This document shows, one piece after another, positions 35,125 to 44,595 of a stretch of 64,000 nucleotides of DNA; the stretch's first letter is position 1; each line of letters starts with the position of its first letter. Source of the stretch: Paraburkholderia fungorum (lineage in GTDB: Bacteria > Pseudomonadota > Gammaproteobacteria > Burkholderiales > Burkholderiaceae). Below the pieces are notes generated by a model. That model was given only the letters and a program-made list of their open reading frames with translations, made no database searches and was not told where the DNA came from. The stretch is from the NCBI RefSeq assembly GCF_900099835.1, contig NZ_FNKP01000002.1:2356001-2420000 (forward strand). Direction: 5' to 3'. Made by a program: the position numbers and the translations under genes.

Positions 35125-35438
35125 TGAAAATCCCCCAGAACAACGATTCGTCAGACGATAAGCGATTCGCGTTTTTCTTACAACGTGCAAGTGGATAGTC
35201 GGGCGCGAGGTGCATCGCGCGTGACGCGCTCACGAAAGAGTGCGCGGTGGCACGACAACGCGCGCAGCAACAAACGTGCCGCGCGGATTCGGAACAATGG
35301 GAATCAGCAGGAACAGGAAGGGGAAATGTGCAGGCGAACGGAGCCGCTCGTCTACATCAAACCGCGGCGCAGCGGCTGACCTGACGTAGCAACGGAGGCG
35401 TGAAGGGAGGCGCAGCTAAACCCACGCCCCCGCACTAC
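35125..35438. other. Intergenic region before ggt
   Basis: 314 bases from the ggt start to the end of the MFS gene; holds the ggt promoter. Nothing else recognised. Confidence 0.5.
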
Positions 35439-36848
35439 TCATGCGGTGCCGCGACTACCGCGCGAGAGTTCGTCGCCTGCGTTGTGCGGCAAGCGCGCGG
35501 TGACCGGAATCGACAGGAACGAGAACAGACCGACTACGAGAAACGCCGGCCAGAAATCGGTGAACACGATCTTCGGATGGCCCTGCAGGTTGTGCGAAAT
35601 CTGCAGCACGATGCCGGCAATCGTCACGCCGAGTCCCAGCGATATCTGCTGGATCACGCTCGCAACACTCGTTGCACGGCCGACTTCGCTGCTCGGAATA
35701 TCCGCATACGCCAGCGAGTTCAGCGACGTGAACTGCAACGAAGGGAAGAACCCGCCGACCAGCACGACACACCAGATCAGCCAATGCGGTGTACCGGGAA
35801 AGAACAGCCCATAGCCCGCGATGACAAGACCCGCGCACGCCGCGTTGAACAACAGCACGGTGCGAAAGCCGAAGCGCCGCAGAATGCGCATGGCCGCCGT
35901 CTTCATGAAGATCGCGCCGAACGCGGACGCACACGTGATCGAACCTGCCTTGAACGCCGTCATGCCGAGACCTTCCTGCAACGCAAGCGGCAACAGAAAC
36001 GGCACAGCGCCAAGCCCGATCCGGAACAGCGAGCCGCCCACCACGCTCGCGTGAAAACTGGGGATGCGCAGAAGCCGCAGATCGAGCACAGGCAGTTCGA
36101 CGCGACTTGCGTAGAGCACATAAAGCAGCAGCAACACGACGCCGCTCAGGCACATGATGACCGACACGCTCGTCGTCACAAGCTCGCCGCCGATCAGCGA
36201 AAGCCCCAGCATGAACAGCGACGCTCCACCCGCCGACAACACGAAGCCGGTCCAGTCGAGCCGTCCGGGATGCGCCTCGCGCACATTGGCAATGTGCTTG
36301 TTGGCAAGCCAGATACCGAGCAGACCAATCGGAATATTGATGAAGAAAATCAGACGCCAGTGCAGATACGTCGTGATGAAACCACCGAGCGGCGGCCCGA
36401 CAACCGGCCCAAGCAGCGCGGGCACCGTCAGATAATTGACCGCGCGAATGAAGTCCGATTTCGGCACCGAGCGGAAGATGATGATGCGGCCCACCGGCAC
36501 CATCATCGCGCCGCCGATGCCTTGCACGAAGCGCGCAACCACGAATGTGCCGAGCGACGTGGAGGCCGCGCACATCAGCGAGCCGGCCATGAAAATGCCG
36601 ATGGCCGTGCGAAACACCGTGCGTGAACCGAAGCGGTCGGCGACCCAGCCGCAGATCGGAATGAACACGCCGAGGCCGATCACGTAGGCCGTGACGGCAA
36701 GCTTCAGCGTGATGGGGTCCTGACCGAGATCGCGCGCCAGAACAGGCAGCGAGGTCACGATGACCGTGCCGTCCACATTCTCCATGAACATCGCGCACGC
36801 GACGATCAGCGGAACGATGAAAGTGCCTAAAGCGAGAGGCATTGGCAT
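35439..36848 (-). CDS. MFS drug exporter, DHA2 (14-TM) type
   Basis: A 469-residue major facilitator protein of the DHA2/EmrB class. Motif A is in GWVADRFGSRTVFRTAIG, motif C-like LLGPVVGPPLGGFI follows in helix five, and the LDWTGFVLSAGGASLFMLGLSL segment starts the additional central pair of helices. TM1 carries the DHA2 motif NVDGTVIVTSLP. No membrane-fusion partner (EmrA) is next to it. Substrate unknown; such proteins expel hydrophobic cations or antibiotics. Confidence 0.9.
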   Translation of the reverse strand: MPMPLALGTFIVPLIVACAMFMENVDGTVIVTSLPVLARDLGQDPITLKLAVTAYVIGLGVFIPICGWVADRFGSRTVFRTAIGIFMAGSLMCAASTSLGTFVVARFVQGIGGAMMVPVGRIIIFRSVPKSDFIRAVNYLTVPALLGPVVGPPLGGFITTYLHWRLIFFINIPIGLLGIWLANKHIANVREAHPGRLDWTGFVLSAGGASLFMLGLSLIGGELVTTSVSVIMCLSGVVLLLLYVLYASRVELPVLDLRLLRIPSFHASVVGGSLFRIGLGAVPFLLPLALQEGLGMTAFKAGSITCASAFGAIFMKTAAMRILRRFGFRTVLLFNAACAGLVIAGYGLFFPGTPHWLIWCVVLVGGFFPSLQFTSLNSLAYADIPSSEVGRATSVASVIQQISLGLGVTIAGIVLQISHNLQGHPKIVFTDFWPAFLVVGLFSFLSIPVTARLPHNAGDELSRGSRGTA

Positions 36849-36993
36849 GACGACGGGGTGCTAGGCCGTCGGTGTAAAGCGTCGATTATGGCATCGCAGC
36901 GGCAACAAATGTTGTTGCTCTGGCGCTTTTAGTGAACTTGCATTTCCCAGGCACGTAAGCCGCGGCGTGAGTTATGCCCATCGACAGCGCACG

Positions 36994-37029
36994 AAAAAAA
37001 TGGCGAGCCGGCATCACGCCGGCTCGCCA
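36994..37029 (-). terminator. Terminator of the lipid-like operon
   Basis: TGGCGAGCCGGC (37001-37012) and GCCGGCTCGCCA (37018-37029) form a perfect 12-bp stem with a five-base loop. Read on the minus strand the stem is followed by a T-run, so it ends the operon that begins at 40406. Confidence 0.9.
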
Positions 37030-37060
37030 CATCATGCGGGGAAATACGCCTGAAAGCCGC

Positions 37061-37825
37061 TTAGCGCGACGCGCTGACCAGCGGTTGCAGTTGCGGCAGG
37101 ATCTCGGTGCTTGCCCGCGCAACGTCGTTCGGGAAGTCGATTTCGATCCACGGAGCGCCGGTCACGTCGGCGGTATCGAACACCTGGCTGCGCTCCAGCA
37201 GCAGGTCGCGCACCGCTTCTTCGTGCGGCAGATTCGCGCGGCCGCTGTCGATATAACCGGCGACGATCTGCGCGAAACGTTGCGCCGCTTCTTCGCGGAA
37301 ACGGAAGAAGCCGACAGATTCGCCAATCGTGTCGTACTCGAGATTGACGGCCAGCTGCTTGCGCAACTCGACCGGCACGCCGTCTTTCAGACACAGCTTG
37401 ACGGGCTCGTCGCCCGCTTCGAAATCACGGTCGATCAGCAGACGGTTGACCGTCTCGCCCGCCACCAACGCGCTGAGAATGCGCTCGTCATACAGCACGT
37501 CGGCGTCCATCAGCAGCACGTCGCCGCCGCGCGTAAGCGCGTCTGCAACGGTGTGCACCGTCAGCACGCTGCCCAGGTCGTAACGCGTGTTGAGCACGGT
37601 CTCGACCTGATGCGGCCAGTTGATGCGCTCCAGTTCCGCCTGCACCGATTCCGGCTGGAAACCGAGCGCGAGAACGACGTCGGTCACGCCTGCGGTTTCG
37701 AGCATTTGCAGATGCCGTTCGAGCAGGCTCATACCGTCGAACTGCAACAGGCACTTCGGGAACTGGGCTTGCGGCGGTTGCTGAAGACGCAGGCCGAGGC
37801 CCGCAGCGAGGATGATGGCACGCAT
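37061..37825 (-). CDS. Nucleotidyltransferase (LicC/PntC-like sugar- or choline-phosphate type)
   Basis: A 254-residue NTP-transferase. The N-terminal MRAIILAAGLGLRLQ contains the nucleotide-binding signature (variant of GxGxRLxP), followed by PKCLLQFDGMSLLERHLQML and MDADVLYDERIL with metal-binding Asp residues. The Lys in PKCLL is the usual catalytic Lys. Relatives activate phosphocholine, phosphoethanolamine, phosphonates or inositol phosphate with CTP. It is the last gene of the operon and would supply the CDP-activated group used by the CDP-alcohol phosphatidyltransferase at the operon start. Substrate not determinable from sequence. Confidence 0.82.
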   Translation of the reverse strand: MRAIILAAGLGLRLQQPPQAQFPKCLLQFDGMSLLERHLQMLETAGVTDVVLALGFQPESVQAELERINWPHQVETVLNTRYDLGSVLTVHTVADALTRGGDVLLMDADVLYDERILSALVAGETVNRLLIDRDFEAGDEPVKLCLKDGVPVELRKQLAVNLEYDTIGESVGFFRFREEAAQRFAQIVAGYIDSGRANLPHEEAVRDLLLERSQVFDTADVTGAPWIEIDFPNDVARASTEILPQLQPLVSASR

Positions 37826-37852
37826 GCGCGGTCCTTTGAAAAAATACGGAGA

Positions 37853-38872
37853 TTAATCGATAACCGGCACGCGCCCCAGGGCGCGCCGCCGTTGCCAGCT
37901 TCTTTCGCTGAAGTGCAAAACCAGCAAACCCGGCAAGCCTAGCAGGATTTCGCGTGCGCGCTTGGCGAGCGACAGCGCCAACGCCGCGTCGGGCGGCAAC
38001 CCCACGAGCTGTGCGAGCAGCAGATAACCGCCTTCCTGCACGCCGAGCGAGCCCGGAATCATGAACGCAGCGCCGCGAATGGCCTGCCCGATACTTTCGA
38101 GCAACAGCGCGTCGACCCAATCCACCGGATGACCGAGAAAGCGCAGCGCGAGCCACACCTCGACCGTACCGACGATCCAGCCCACGAGACTCAACGCGAA
38201 GCTCGCCGCAACGCGGCCGCGTTCGCGGTACATGGCCTGCACGGCGGCATCGACGGCTTCCGCGCGATTCATCAGCGAGGACCAGTCGCGCTTGCCGAAT
38301 ACTTTCGACACCACGCCGAGCAGCCGGCCAAACAGGCCGCGCCGCTGCGCATAGTAGAAGCCGACGATCATCGCGCCGAGCACGCCGGTTGCGATCAGCG
38401 TTGCGGTTTGCAGATCGTGCAGCGCGCCGTGCGCCGCGTACGCGCCGAACAGCATCAGGCCGCCGAGCGCAAAGACGATTTGTGCGAGCGCCTGCAAGGT
38501 CGTGCTGACCGTGATCGCCGCAGCGGCGTCGCGCATGCGCATGCCGCGCTGCGAAAGCTGCCGCACCATCACGACGGGACCGCCGATCTGCCCCGCAGGC
38601 AACAGGCTATTCACCGATTCGCCAACCCAGCGCGCGAACAGCGCATCGCGCAGCGACAGATCGTGATGCACGCCGTCGCGGCGAGGATGGAACAACACGG
38701 AGATCGCGCCCGCATCGAGCACGAGCGGCACGACGTGGAACGCCGCGACGAGCGCGAGCCCCCAACCGGCCGCAAGCAGCGTCGACGCAACCGAACCGAA
38801 GCCTTGCCAGGCGAGCAGGCCGACAAACAGCGCCGTCCCGATCGACAGCAGAAGCAGGGCCGCGCGACTCAT
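37853..38872 (-). CDS. UPF0104-type lysylphosphatidylglycerol-synthase-like membrane protein
   Basis: A 339-residue integral membrane protein of the lysylphosphatidylglycerol synthase transmembrane (UPF0104, TIGR00374-like) family. It has about eight helices, the ARWVGESVNSLLPAGQIGGPVVMVRQLSQRG motif in the middle (typical of flippase-like members, also HpnL) and FMIPGSLGVQEGGYLLLAQLVGL near the end. The start MSRAALLLLSIGTAL overlaps the oxygenase stop by four bases. It probably moves or modifies a lipid made by the neighbouring enzymes; this is inference from the operon. Confidence 0.82.
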   Translation of the reverse strand: MSRAALLLLSIGTALFVGLLAWQGFGSVASTLLAAGWGLALVAAFHVVPLVLDAGAISVLFHPRRDGVHHDLSLRDALFARWVGESVNSLLPAGQIGGPVVMVRQLSQRGMRMRDAAAAITVSTTLQALAQIVFALGGLMLFGAYAAHGALHDLQTATLIATGVLGAMIVGFYYAQRRGLFGRLLGVVSKVFGKRDWSSLMNRAEAVDAAVQAMYRERGRVAASFALSLVGWIVGTVEVWLALRFLGHPVDWVDALLLESIGQAIRGAAFMIPGSLGVQEGGYLLLAQLVGLPPDAALALSLAKRAREILLGLPGLLVLHFSERSWQRRRALGRVPVID

Positions 38873-39696
38873 GCGCGGCCCTTGCCGGCGGTCTTGCCGC
38901 GCGAAGTCATCTGACGGAACACCTGGCGGAAACCGAAGTACGCGATCGCGTCCTTCATGTTCGAGATGAAACGGCGCCACGGCCGCATGTTGGGGTCGGT
39001 GACGTATTCGAACGTGAGCGACACGCGCATCTCGTTCGCGCCGGCCGGCGTGATGCGATGACGCAATTTGTCGCCGTCGAAAAATACGAGGCTGCCGGGC
39101 GGATATTGCACCGAGCCGGGTTGATCCGGCACATCGGGATTGCGGGTATGCAACTCGTATTCGAGGCGGCACGACGAATCGTCGATCACGCCGAGCAGCA
39201 GCGTGTAGCGGCGGCCGTCGTAATACGAAGTGTCGTAGTGCCAGCCGATGTGATCGCCCGGCCGCGTGTAGTAATACAGCGCGTACGCATGCGGGTCGTC
39301 GGCGGGAGAGACCTGCAGTTTGTCGCCGCTAAGCTGTTCGAGCCAGCCGATCAGTTCCTTCGAGCGATACAACTCGGCGATGAACGGCGCGAGCGTGTCG
39401 ATGGTATGGCGGCTCACACTGCCGCCCTGCTTGTGACCCGGCAGATAGTTGCGGTTCACCTCGTCGAGCAGCGACCGCGCGCTGTGCGCGAGTTGCGCGG
39501 TGACTTCAGGCGCGAGGAAATCTTCCAGATACAGGAACGCGCCCTGGTCGGCGAAGTCCTTGCGCAAGCGCGGCGTGTCGAGCTCGCGCGTCTTGCCCGC
39601 GACCGCACGGTCGGCGTTCGGCGCGGCCTGCGCCGCCATGGAGGAAGGTTGAATCGATGCTGGCGCGACCACGTCATCTTCGGCGTGTGTACTCAT
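38869..39696 (-). CDS. Fe(II)/2-oxoglutarate-dependent oxygenase
   Basis: A 275-residue double-stranded-beta-helix oxygenase. The iron ligands are His153 and Asp155 (GWHYDTSYY) and His213 (LRHRITP); Arg224 in EMRVSLTF would bind the 2-oxoglutarate carboxylate at the usual eleven-residue spacing. The first 35 residues are Ala-rich and probably disordered. It lies between the CDP-alcohol phosphatidyltransferase and the membrane protein, overlapping both by four bases, so it likely hydroxylates the lipid or its head-group. Confidence 0.87.
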   Translation of the reverse strand: MSTHAEDDVVAPASIQPSSMAAQAAPNADRAVAGKTRELDTPRLRKDFADQGAFLYLEDFLAPEVTAQLAHSARSLLDEVNRNYLPGHKQGGSVSRHTIDTLAPFIAELYRSKELIGWLEQLSGDKLQVSPADDPHAYALYYYTRPGDHIGWHYDTSYYDGRRYTLLLGVIDDSSCRLEYELHTRNPDVPDQPGSVQYPPGSLVFFDGDKLRHRITPAGANEMRVSLTFEYVTDPNMRPWRRFISNMKDAIAYFGFRQVFRQMTSRGKTAGKGRA

Positions 39697-40406
39697 TCAC
39701 TGGCCCACATTTGACTGTTTTCAGAAGCACTGCCGACTGCAACCGCAGGGCGAGCGGCACGGCGCGACACGCGCCAGTAATCCACCACGACCCACGCGGC
39801 AAAAAGCGGCGCGCCGATCGAAGCGACCACGACGAAAGGCAGCACGACGCTCGTCAGCGTGACAATGGGTAGCAGGTACAACACGTCTTCGGTTTCGAAG
39901 CCGCCCACTGCGGCCTGCTTCGTGCCCGCCTTGCCCGCCATTTCCTCGATGCGCATGCGCAGGAAAAAGATCAGCGCAATCGCCACACCGGCCACTGCGC
40001 CGAGCACGCCCGGCATCACCTTCAATCCGCCGACATGAGTTGCACCGGCTGCGGTTCCTGCCCCAACGCCCATGCCGATAAACAACATGATGGTGACGAT
40101 CGCGTCACATGCGAGGTCGTAAAAATGACCGATCCGGCTCGACTTGCCGCCGATGCGCGCAAGCTCGCCGTCGGTGTGGTCGACGAAGTTCGACAGCACG
40201 ATCAGCAGAGCACCTGCATTGGTCCACGCGAAATCGCCATGAGCGAGGCACAGCGCGCCTGCAAGCCCGATCAGCAGACGCAGCGTAGTGAGGTGATTCG
40301 GCGTGACCCAGGTATTCACCAGCGGAGTCACAAGCCGGCGAGCGAGCCGGGCGTCCCAGGTACGGGGCGGCGGAACATTAATTGGAGTTTGGGGTCGCGA
40401 AGTCAT
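39693..40406 (-). CDS. CDP-alcohol phosphatidyltransferase
   Basis: A 237-residue membrane enzyme with a complete CDP-alcohol phosphotransferase motif: Asp76, Asp79-Gly80, Ala83-Arg84, Gly93, Asp97 and Asp101 at canonical spacing (D-x2-DG-x2-AR-x8-G-x3-D-x3-D). About six helices. It moves a phosphoalcohol from a CDP-alcohol to an acceptor alcohol, or the reverse polarity. It is the first gene of the four-gene operon. The relationship to PgsA, Pcs or phosphatidylinositol synthase could not be decided by eye. Confidence 0.88.
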   Translation of the reverse strand: MTSRPQTPINVPPPRTWDARLARRLVTPLVNTWVTPNHLTTLRLLIGLAGALCLAHGDFAWTNAGALLIVLSNFVDHTDGELARIGGKSSRIGHFYDLACDAIVTIMLFIGMGVGAGTAAGATHVGGLKVMPGVLGAVAGVAIALIFFLRMRIEEMAGKAGTKQAAVGGFETEDVLYLLPIVTLTSVVLPFVVVASIGAPLFAAWVVVDYWRVSRRAARPAVAVGSASENSQMWASE

Positions 40407-40645
40407 AACCCGGAAATATATACGGGATCGAAAAAGATTGCTTTCTTCCTGCTCGTTTCTTTGAGGTCCGTCCGTGACCTGGATGTGCTAGCAGCAAAGC
40501 AAGATTTGCCGAATCGCGATAAAGTGCAAACCCAGTTGCGCCCGTAATGCGGAATTCCTTCGATGCGCAACGTCTTTTGGGTCACGGCCACTCGCCGCCG
40601 CCCGTTGCGAAACCACTACATCGATCGAGGTCGCCGACTGCACTT

Positions 40646-41080
40646 ATGAAACGCCTTTTTTCATCTGTACTCCTTCTTCTGGCAACTGCCGCACTGCCCC
40701 AAATAAGTTTCGCCGCGGCCCTCGACACGCCGCTCACCTGCAACGAAAGCGGCCATCAGTTCATCGCCGATCTGCTCGACCAGCAGATGATCGAGCCGAA
40801 GCCGATGCGCGTCGAAAGTAACTCGATCAATGCGTTCTCGCCCGCGTCCGGCGCCGATCTGACGGCGTTTGGTTTTCACGTGTTCGCGGTGGTCGGCTAT
40901 GAAAAAGACGACCCGATGTTCCGCGTCGGCGACGGCGAACCGGTCGCGAGTTCGGCCTACGGCGTCGTGGTGCTCGGCAGCGAATCGAAGGTGCGCCACG
41001 CGATTGCCGGGAGCGGCAGCACGGCGATCGTGCATCACGTCGCGCCGCTCGTTACGGCGATTTTCTGCAAGCGGAGTTAG
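40646..41080 (+). CDS. Exported hypothetical protein (144 aa)
   Basis: The product starts MKRLFSSVLLLLATAALPQ with a clear Sec signal peptide cleaved near SFAA/AL. The mature part has two Cys (TCNESG and the terminal IFCKRS) that may form a disulfide. The frame is clean and codon use matches neighbours. It does not match a family I know. It is divergent from the lipid-like operon across 239 bases. Periplasmic location predicted. Confidence 0.7.
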   Translation: MKRLFSSVLLLLATAALPQISFAAALDTPLTCNESGHQFIADLLDQQMIEPKPMRVESNSINAFSPASGADLTAFGFHVFAVVGYEKDDPMFRVGDGEPVASSAYGVVVLGSESKVRHAIAGSGSTAIVHHVAPLVTAIFCKRS

Positions 41081-41360
41081 GCCGACGCGGGTGTTTGCAC
41101 GGCGGCTCGTTTCTATAGGCTTCTATAAAAGAGTGGTCGTTCGTGCGTAGGTCGAAGACCTTTCGACAACCCTATTCCGCCATACCGTGCAGCAGAGCGC
41201 GATTCGATTGGATCACGCGTTGCAACGGAGTTTCTCAATCGCCGACACGCTGAATTGAATTTTCGTGGTCCCGAAACCACTCTCGCGCAACCTGAACGGC
41301 AACGCCGGGGAAACGCGAAAGTCTTTCGTAATACCGCACCAGGCGGTCGGTCGGCGTCGC

Positions 41361-41897
41361 CTAGCCCGGACGCCTGAATTCGTTCTCGACCCACGCCGAC
41401 GCGCTCGCCTTGCTCAGATTGAAATTCGGCGCGACCTGCACCTGTGCGATCTGTTCGCCAAAAAGATCCAGCGCGGTCAGCAACGCGTAGGGTTCGATTT
41501 CGTCGGGGATGATGTCTAGCGTGATGTCGAGTTCGTCGTTGCCGTCCGCGCTCGCGACCCGCACTTCCTTATGCAGCTGCGCGCGAAGTTGCTGCTCGTG
41601 ACGGCGCAGCACTTCCGACGCGGTTTTCACCAGCGTGTTGAACGCCGACGTGTCGAGCGGCTTCGGGTCCTTCTTGTTGCGGCCCATGGTCCACGGACCG
41701 ACGAGCGCGGGTTCGGCCTCGCCGTCCTTGATCATCGCGACGGCCCAGCCTTCGTCGTCTTCGTTCTTGATGACGCGCGCGGTCCAGCCGTCGTCGCGCC
41801 ACAGACGCGGTTCATGCACGCTTTCGTCCAGCTCGGACGAACCTTCCGTCGTGAAATCTTCAGCGCTGTCGGACGATGGAAGGGGTGTATCGGTCAT
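41361..41897 (-). CDS. Hypothetical acidic protein (178 aa)
   Basis: A cytoplasmic, acidic protein with no signal peptide or membrane helix. An N-terminal Ser/Glu/Asp-rich stretch precedes a segment (EGWAVAMIKDGEAEPALVGPWTMGRNKKDPKPLD) and a C-terminal beta-rich part (DELDITLDIIPDEIEPYALLTALDLFGE). I recognise it only as a type common in Burkholderiaceae genomes. Start MTDTPLPSSDSAED. No function proposed. Confidence 0.7.
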   Translation of the reverse strand: MTDTPLPSSDSAEDFTTEGSSELDESVHEPRLWRDDGWTARVIKNEDDEGWAVAMIKDGEAEPALVGPWTMGRNKKDPKPLDTSAFNTLVKTASEVLRRHEQQLRAQLHKEVRVASADGNDELDITLDIIPDEIEPYALLTALDLFGEQIAQVQVAPNFNLSKASASAWVENEFRRPG

Positions 41898-42569
41898 TAC
41901 AGGTTTACTCACGTTCGCGGGGCGGAAACACATCTCAAGCCCGCAATTCTACCTGCCCCGGGCGTGCCGGCCCTCGCCCCCTGACGAACGGACAAGCCTC
42001 ATTGCGCCTGACCCGGCTCCCATGCAATCGCACGCGCAATCGAACATCAATCAATCTTGCGCTGAAATTCTCTATTTCGGCTTTTTCAGGAACTTATTTG
42101 TTTATTACAGAAAACCCATAAAAAAACGCGGCCCGAAAGCCGCGTATAAAGAATGAAAAAGACACCCTCGGTCAAAGGGTGACGCGAATTGTAAAGCCGC
42201 CATTCCCTCGAATAACCACTGTTATTCGTAAAATTGCGTTGCGAAAAACACAATGAATCGAAGGATTCGACGTAATTCTCCGTAACCCCCGTCTCGCAAG
42301 GCCCGACAAGGATCGTCGCGATTGAGCAACACGCCGATCATTGACAGCACGCCGCGTTGACCATTTTCAAATACATTTTCCGTTTATTTATCTGCACTTA
42401 TCTAATTCGAATTCACTTTTACAGATTCAAAAACACATTGTTGCGTCAGACGGGATTAAAGATTCGAATGGCCGAAATACACTTCGCAGCGAATCGCCGG
42501 ACTGCCGGCGCAATAAACGGTAAGCACTGGCTTGCGATTCTCCATGCACTGTCCCGGAGTTATCTGAAT
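41898..42569. other. Long intergenic and leader region before the porin gene
   Basis: 672 bases, much AT-richer than the rest of the window from about 42040. It holds the promoter of the acidic-protein gene, a small stem (ACGCGGC/GCCGCGT at 42126-42145 with an A-run before it, which would terminate a minus-strand transcript) and probably a long leader and promoter for the porin. The porin frame is open upstream to 42357 but the translation there is not signal-like. No RNA gene recognised. Confidence 0.55.
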
Positions 42570-43721
42570 ATGAAAAAAATCCTCTTTGCCGCAGGCATCC
42601 TGAGCGCGTTGGCCATCAACGCTCACGCACAAAGCAGCGTCACGCTGTACGGCACGCTCGACGCGGGCCTCGTCTACTCGAACAACCAGGGCGGCCACAG
42701 CAACTGGCAACAGGGCAGCGGCTCGGTGTCGAACACGTACTTCGGCCTGCGCGGTAGCGAAGACCTCGGCGCGGGTCTGCACGCGATCTTCACGTTGGAA
42801 AGCGGCTTCAACATCAACAACGGTCAGAATTCGGAAAGCAGCACGTTGTTCAACCGTCAGGCTTTCGTCGGACTGAAGAGCGACCAGTACGGCGCGCTGA
42901 CGCTCGGCCGTCAATATGACTCCGTGGTCGACTATCTGGCGCCGTTGTCCGAAGCGGGCGCGGGCTACGGCAACAACCTCGCGGCTCATCCGTTCGACAA
43001 CGACAACCTCGACAACTCGTTCTCCGTGCGCAACGCGGTGAAGTACTCGAGCGCGAACTATGCGGGCCTGAAGTTCGGCGGCTTGTACGGCTTCAGCAAC
43101 TCGGCCGGCGAGTTCTCGAACAATCGTGCATGGAGCGCGGGCGCTTCGTACGACAACGGTCCGTTGAGCGTCGCGGCCGCTTACCTGCAACTGAACCAGT
43201 CGGGCAGCTCGAACCTGAGCGGCGCGGTGACGCAAGGCGACGGCACCGCGCAGATCGCGGCGAACCTGCAGCGCACGTTCGGCGCTGGCATCAACTACAC
43301 GTACGGTCCGGCTACGGCGGGCTTCGTGTACACGCACACGCAACTGGACGGCATCACGGGTATCGATGTCGGCGGCGCGACGCTGCCGGGCATCTCGGGC
43401 ACGAACCTGCATCTGGATAACTATGAGTTGAACGGCCGCTACGCATTGACGCCGGCGCTGAGCCTCGCGGCGTCGTACACGTTCACCGATGGCAAGATGA
43501 GCGGCTCGAACGGTTCGGGCGATCCGAAGTGGCATACGGTGTCGCTGCAAAGCGACTACTCGCTGAGCAAGCGTACCGACGTGTACGTGGAAGGTGTGTA
43601 TCAGCATGCTACGGGCGAGCTCGGCAACTTCGGCGCGAACGTTGCGTCGATCAACTCGCTGGCTCCGTCGAGCACGGGCAACCAGGTGGCGGCGGCTGTC
43701 GGTCTGCGTCACCGCTTCTAA
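42570..43721 (+). CDS. Gram-negative trimeric porin
   Basis: A 383-residue outer-membrane porin (OmpC/Gram-negative porin family of Burkholderiales). The signal peptide MKKILFAAGILSALAINAHA is followed by QSSVTLYGTLDAGLVYSN, and the protein ends in VGLRHRF with the C-terminal Phe needed for BAM assembly. Sixteen beta-strands and an acidic constriction loop (about LDNSFSVRNAVKYSS) are expected. The start has GGAG nine bases upstream. A strong terminator follows. General diffusion of small anions or sugars. Confidence 0.93.
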   Translation: MKKILFAAGILSALAINAHAQSSVTLYGTLDAGLVYSNNQGGHSNWQQGSGSVSNTYFGLRGSEDLGAGLHAIFTLESGFNINNGQNSESSTLFNRQAFVGLKSDQYGALTLGRQYDSVVDYLAPLSEAGAGYGNNLAAHPFDNDNLDNSFSVRNAVKYSSANYAGLKFGGLYGFSNSAGEFSNNRAWSAGASYDNGPLSVAAAYLQLNQSGSSNLSGAVTQGDGTAQIAANLQRTFGAGINYTYGPATAGFVYTHTQLDGITGIDVGGATLPGISGTNLHLDNYELNGRYALTPALSLAASYTFTDGKMSGSNGSGDPKWHTVSLQSDYSLSKRTDVYVEGVYQHATGELGNFGANVASINSLAPSSTGNQVAAAVGLRHRF

Positions 43722-44057
43722 GCTTTTTCGATGTGGTATCGGCAGCGCGGATTGATGAGTCTGCGCTGCGTCGAACCCGCGCGTGACACGATCACGTCGC
43801 GGGTTTTTTATACGCTCAACCCGTTCGATATGAACATAACGATGCGTCGCGATGATCGCGGATAGTGACTACGCGTACCTGCGGTGGGTATACTCACTTC
43901 GGCTATCTCGCTTGCCTTCATGCTTGCATGTCGGTTGCAAGTGAATGACAGCTTCGTCGCGAAGCATGACGCCGAGTCGGGTTTCGAGTTGAACCGCGTC
44001 GCGCTTCGCCCGCGCACCACGTTTCCATGCATCATCGGAAACGCCGACGATCGGACC
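43722..44057. other. Intergenic region after the porin gene
   Basis: 336 bases. The first part holds the porin terminator (43774-43809); the rest carries the promoter of the small lipoprotein-like gene. Nothing else recognised. Confidence 0.5.
43774..43809 (+). terminator. Porin terminator
   Basis: AACCCGCG (43774-43781) pairs with CGCGGGTT (43798-43805), continued by CGTGA/TCACG with one bulged base, and followed by a T-run. Confidence 0.9.
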
Positions 44058-44417
44058 ATGAAAAGACTTCTCCTGCTCGCCCCTGCTGTTGCCCTCACCG
44101 CCGTCACTGCCTGCCTCACCGCTTGCGGTTCTTCCGGCCCTACGCGCGATGCGTCTATCCCGCTCGTGTACGTGTCCTCGCAACGCGCGCCCGCCGATAT
44201 CGCCAACTGCCTCGAAGGACGTTTGTCGCGCGTACGCACGTCGCACGCCGGCATCGCCACGCAACTCGCGGTCGGCTCGGATTCGAACAACTCGTACTTC
44301 GTCACGCTGACGCCAACCAATACCGGCTCGGTCATCAAGGTCATGCATCCCGCTAATGCGCCGGACGATCCACCGGAACCGGAAATGCGCTTCGATATTG
44401 CACGCTGCGCGACCTGA
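44058..44417 (+). CDS. Small predicted lipoprotein (119 aa)
   Basis: It begins MKRLLLLAPAVALTAVTACLTACGSS, a signal peptide with two possible lipobox Cys (TAC and LTAC). The mature part is about 95 residues with a Cys near the middle (ANCLEG) and one at the end (ARCAT). The start ATG lacks a strong ribosome site; an upstream ATG in the same frame is less plausible because it would bury the signal. Function unknown; outer-membrane or periplasmic anchoring predicted. Confidence 0.65.
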   Translation: MKRLLLLAPAVALTAVTACLTACGSSGPTRDASIPLVYVSSQRAPADIANCLEGRLSRVRTSHAGIATQLAVGSDSNNSYFVTLTPTNTGSVIKVMHPANAPDDPPEPEMRFDIARCAT

Positions 44418-44595
44418 GTTTCGGCCTCGTGTGATTGCAATGTGAGTGCGATGCCGCTGCAACGTCATCGCATTCAGAAGACCCTGCCGCTGTGCGAATT
44501 TTTTATCTCGCACAGCGGCTATTTTTTTATCGGCTCATCTGCGAACATAGCCGCCCTTCCGGTTTCAGGCGACGTAGTGCGCCGCAAGTCTTTCG

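Noticed and set aside
42126..42145. Stem-loop with an adjacent A-run before the porin gene
   Set aside because: Oriented to end a minus-strand transcript, but no minus-strand gene ends there; not called as a terminator.
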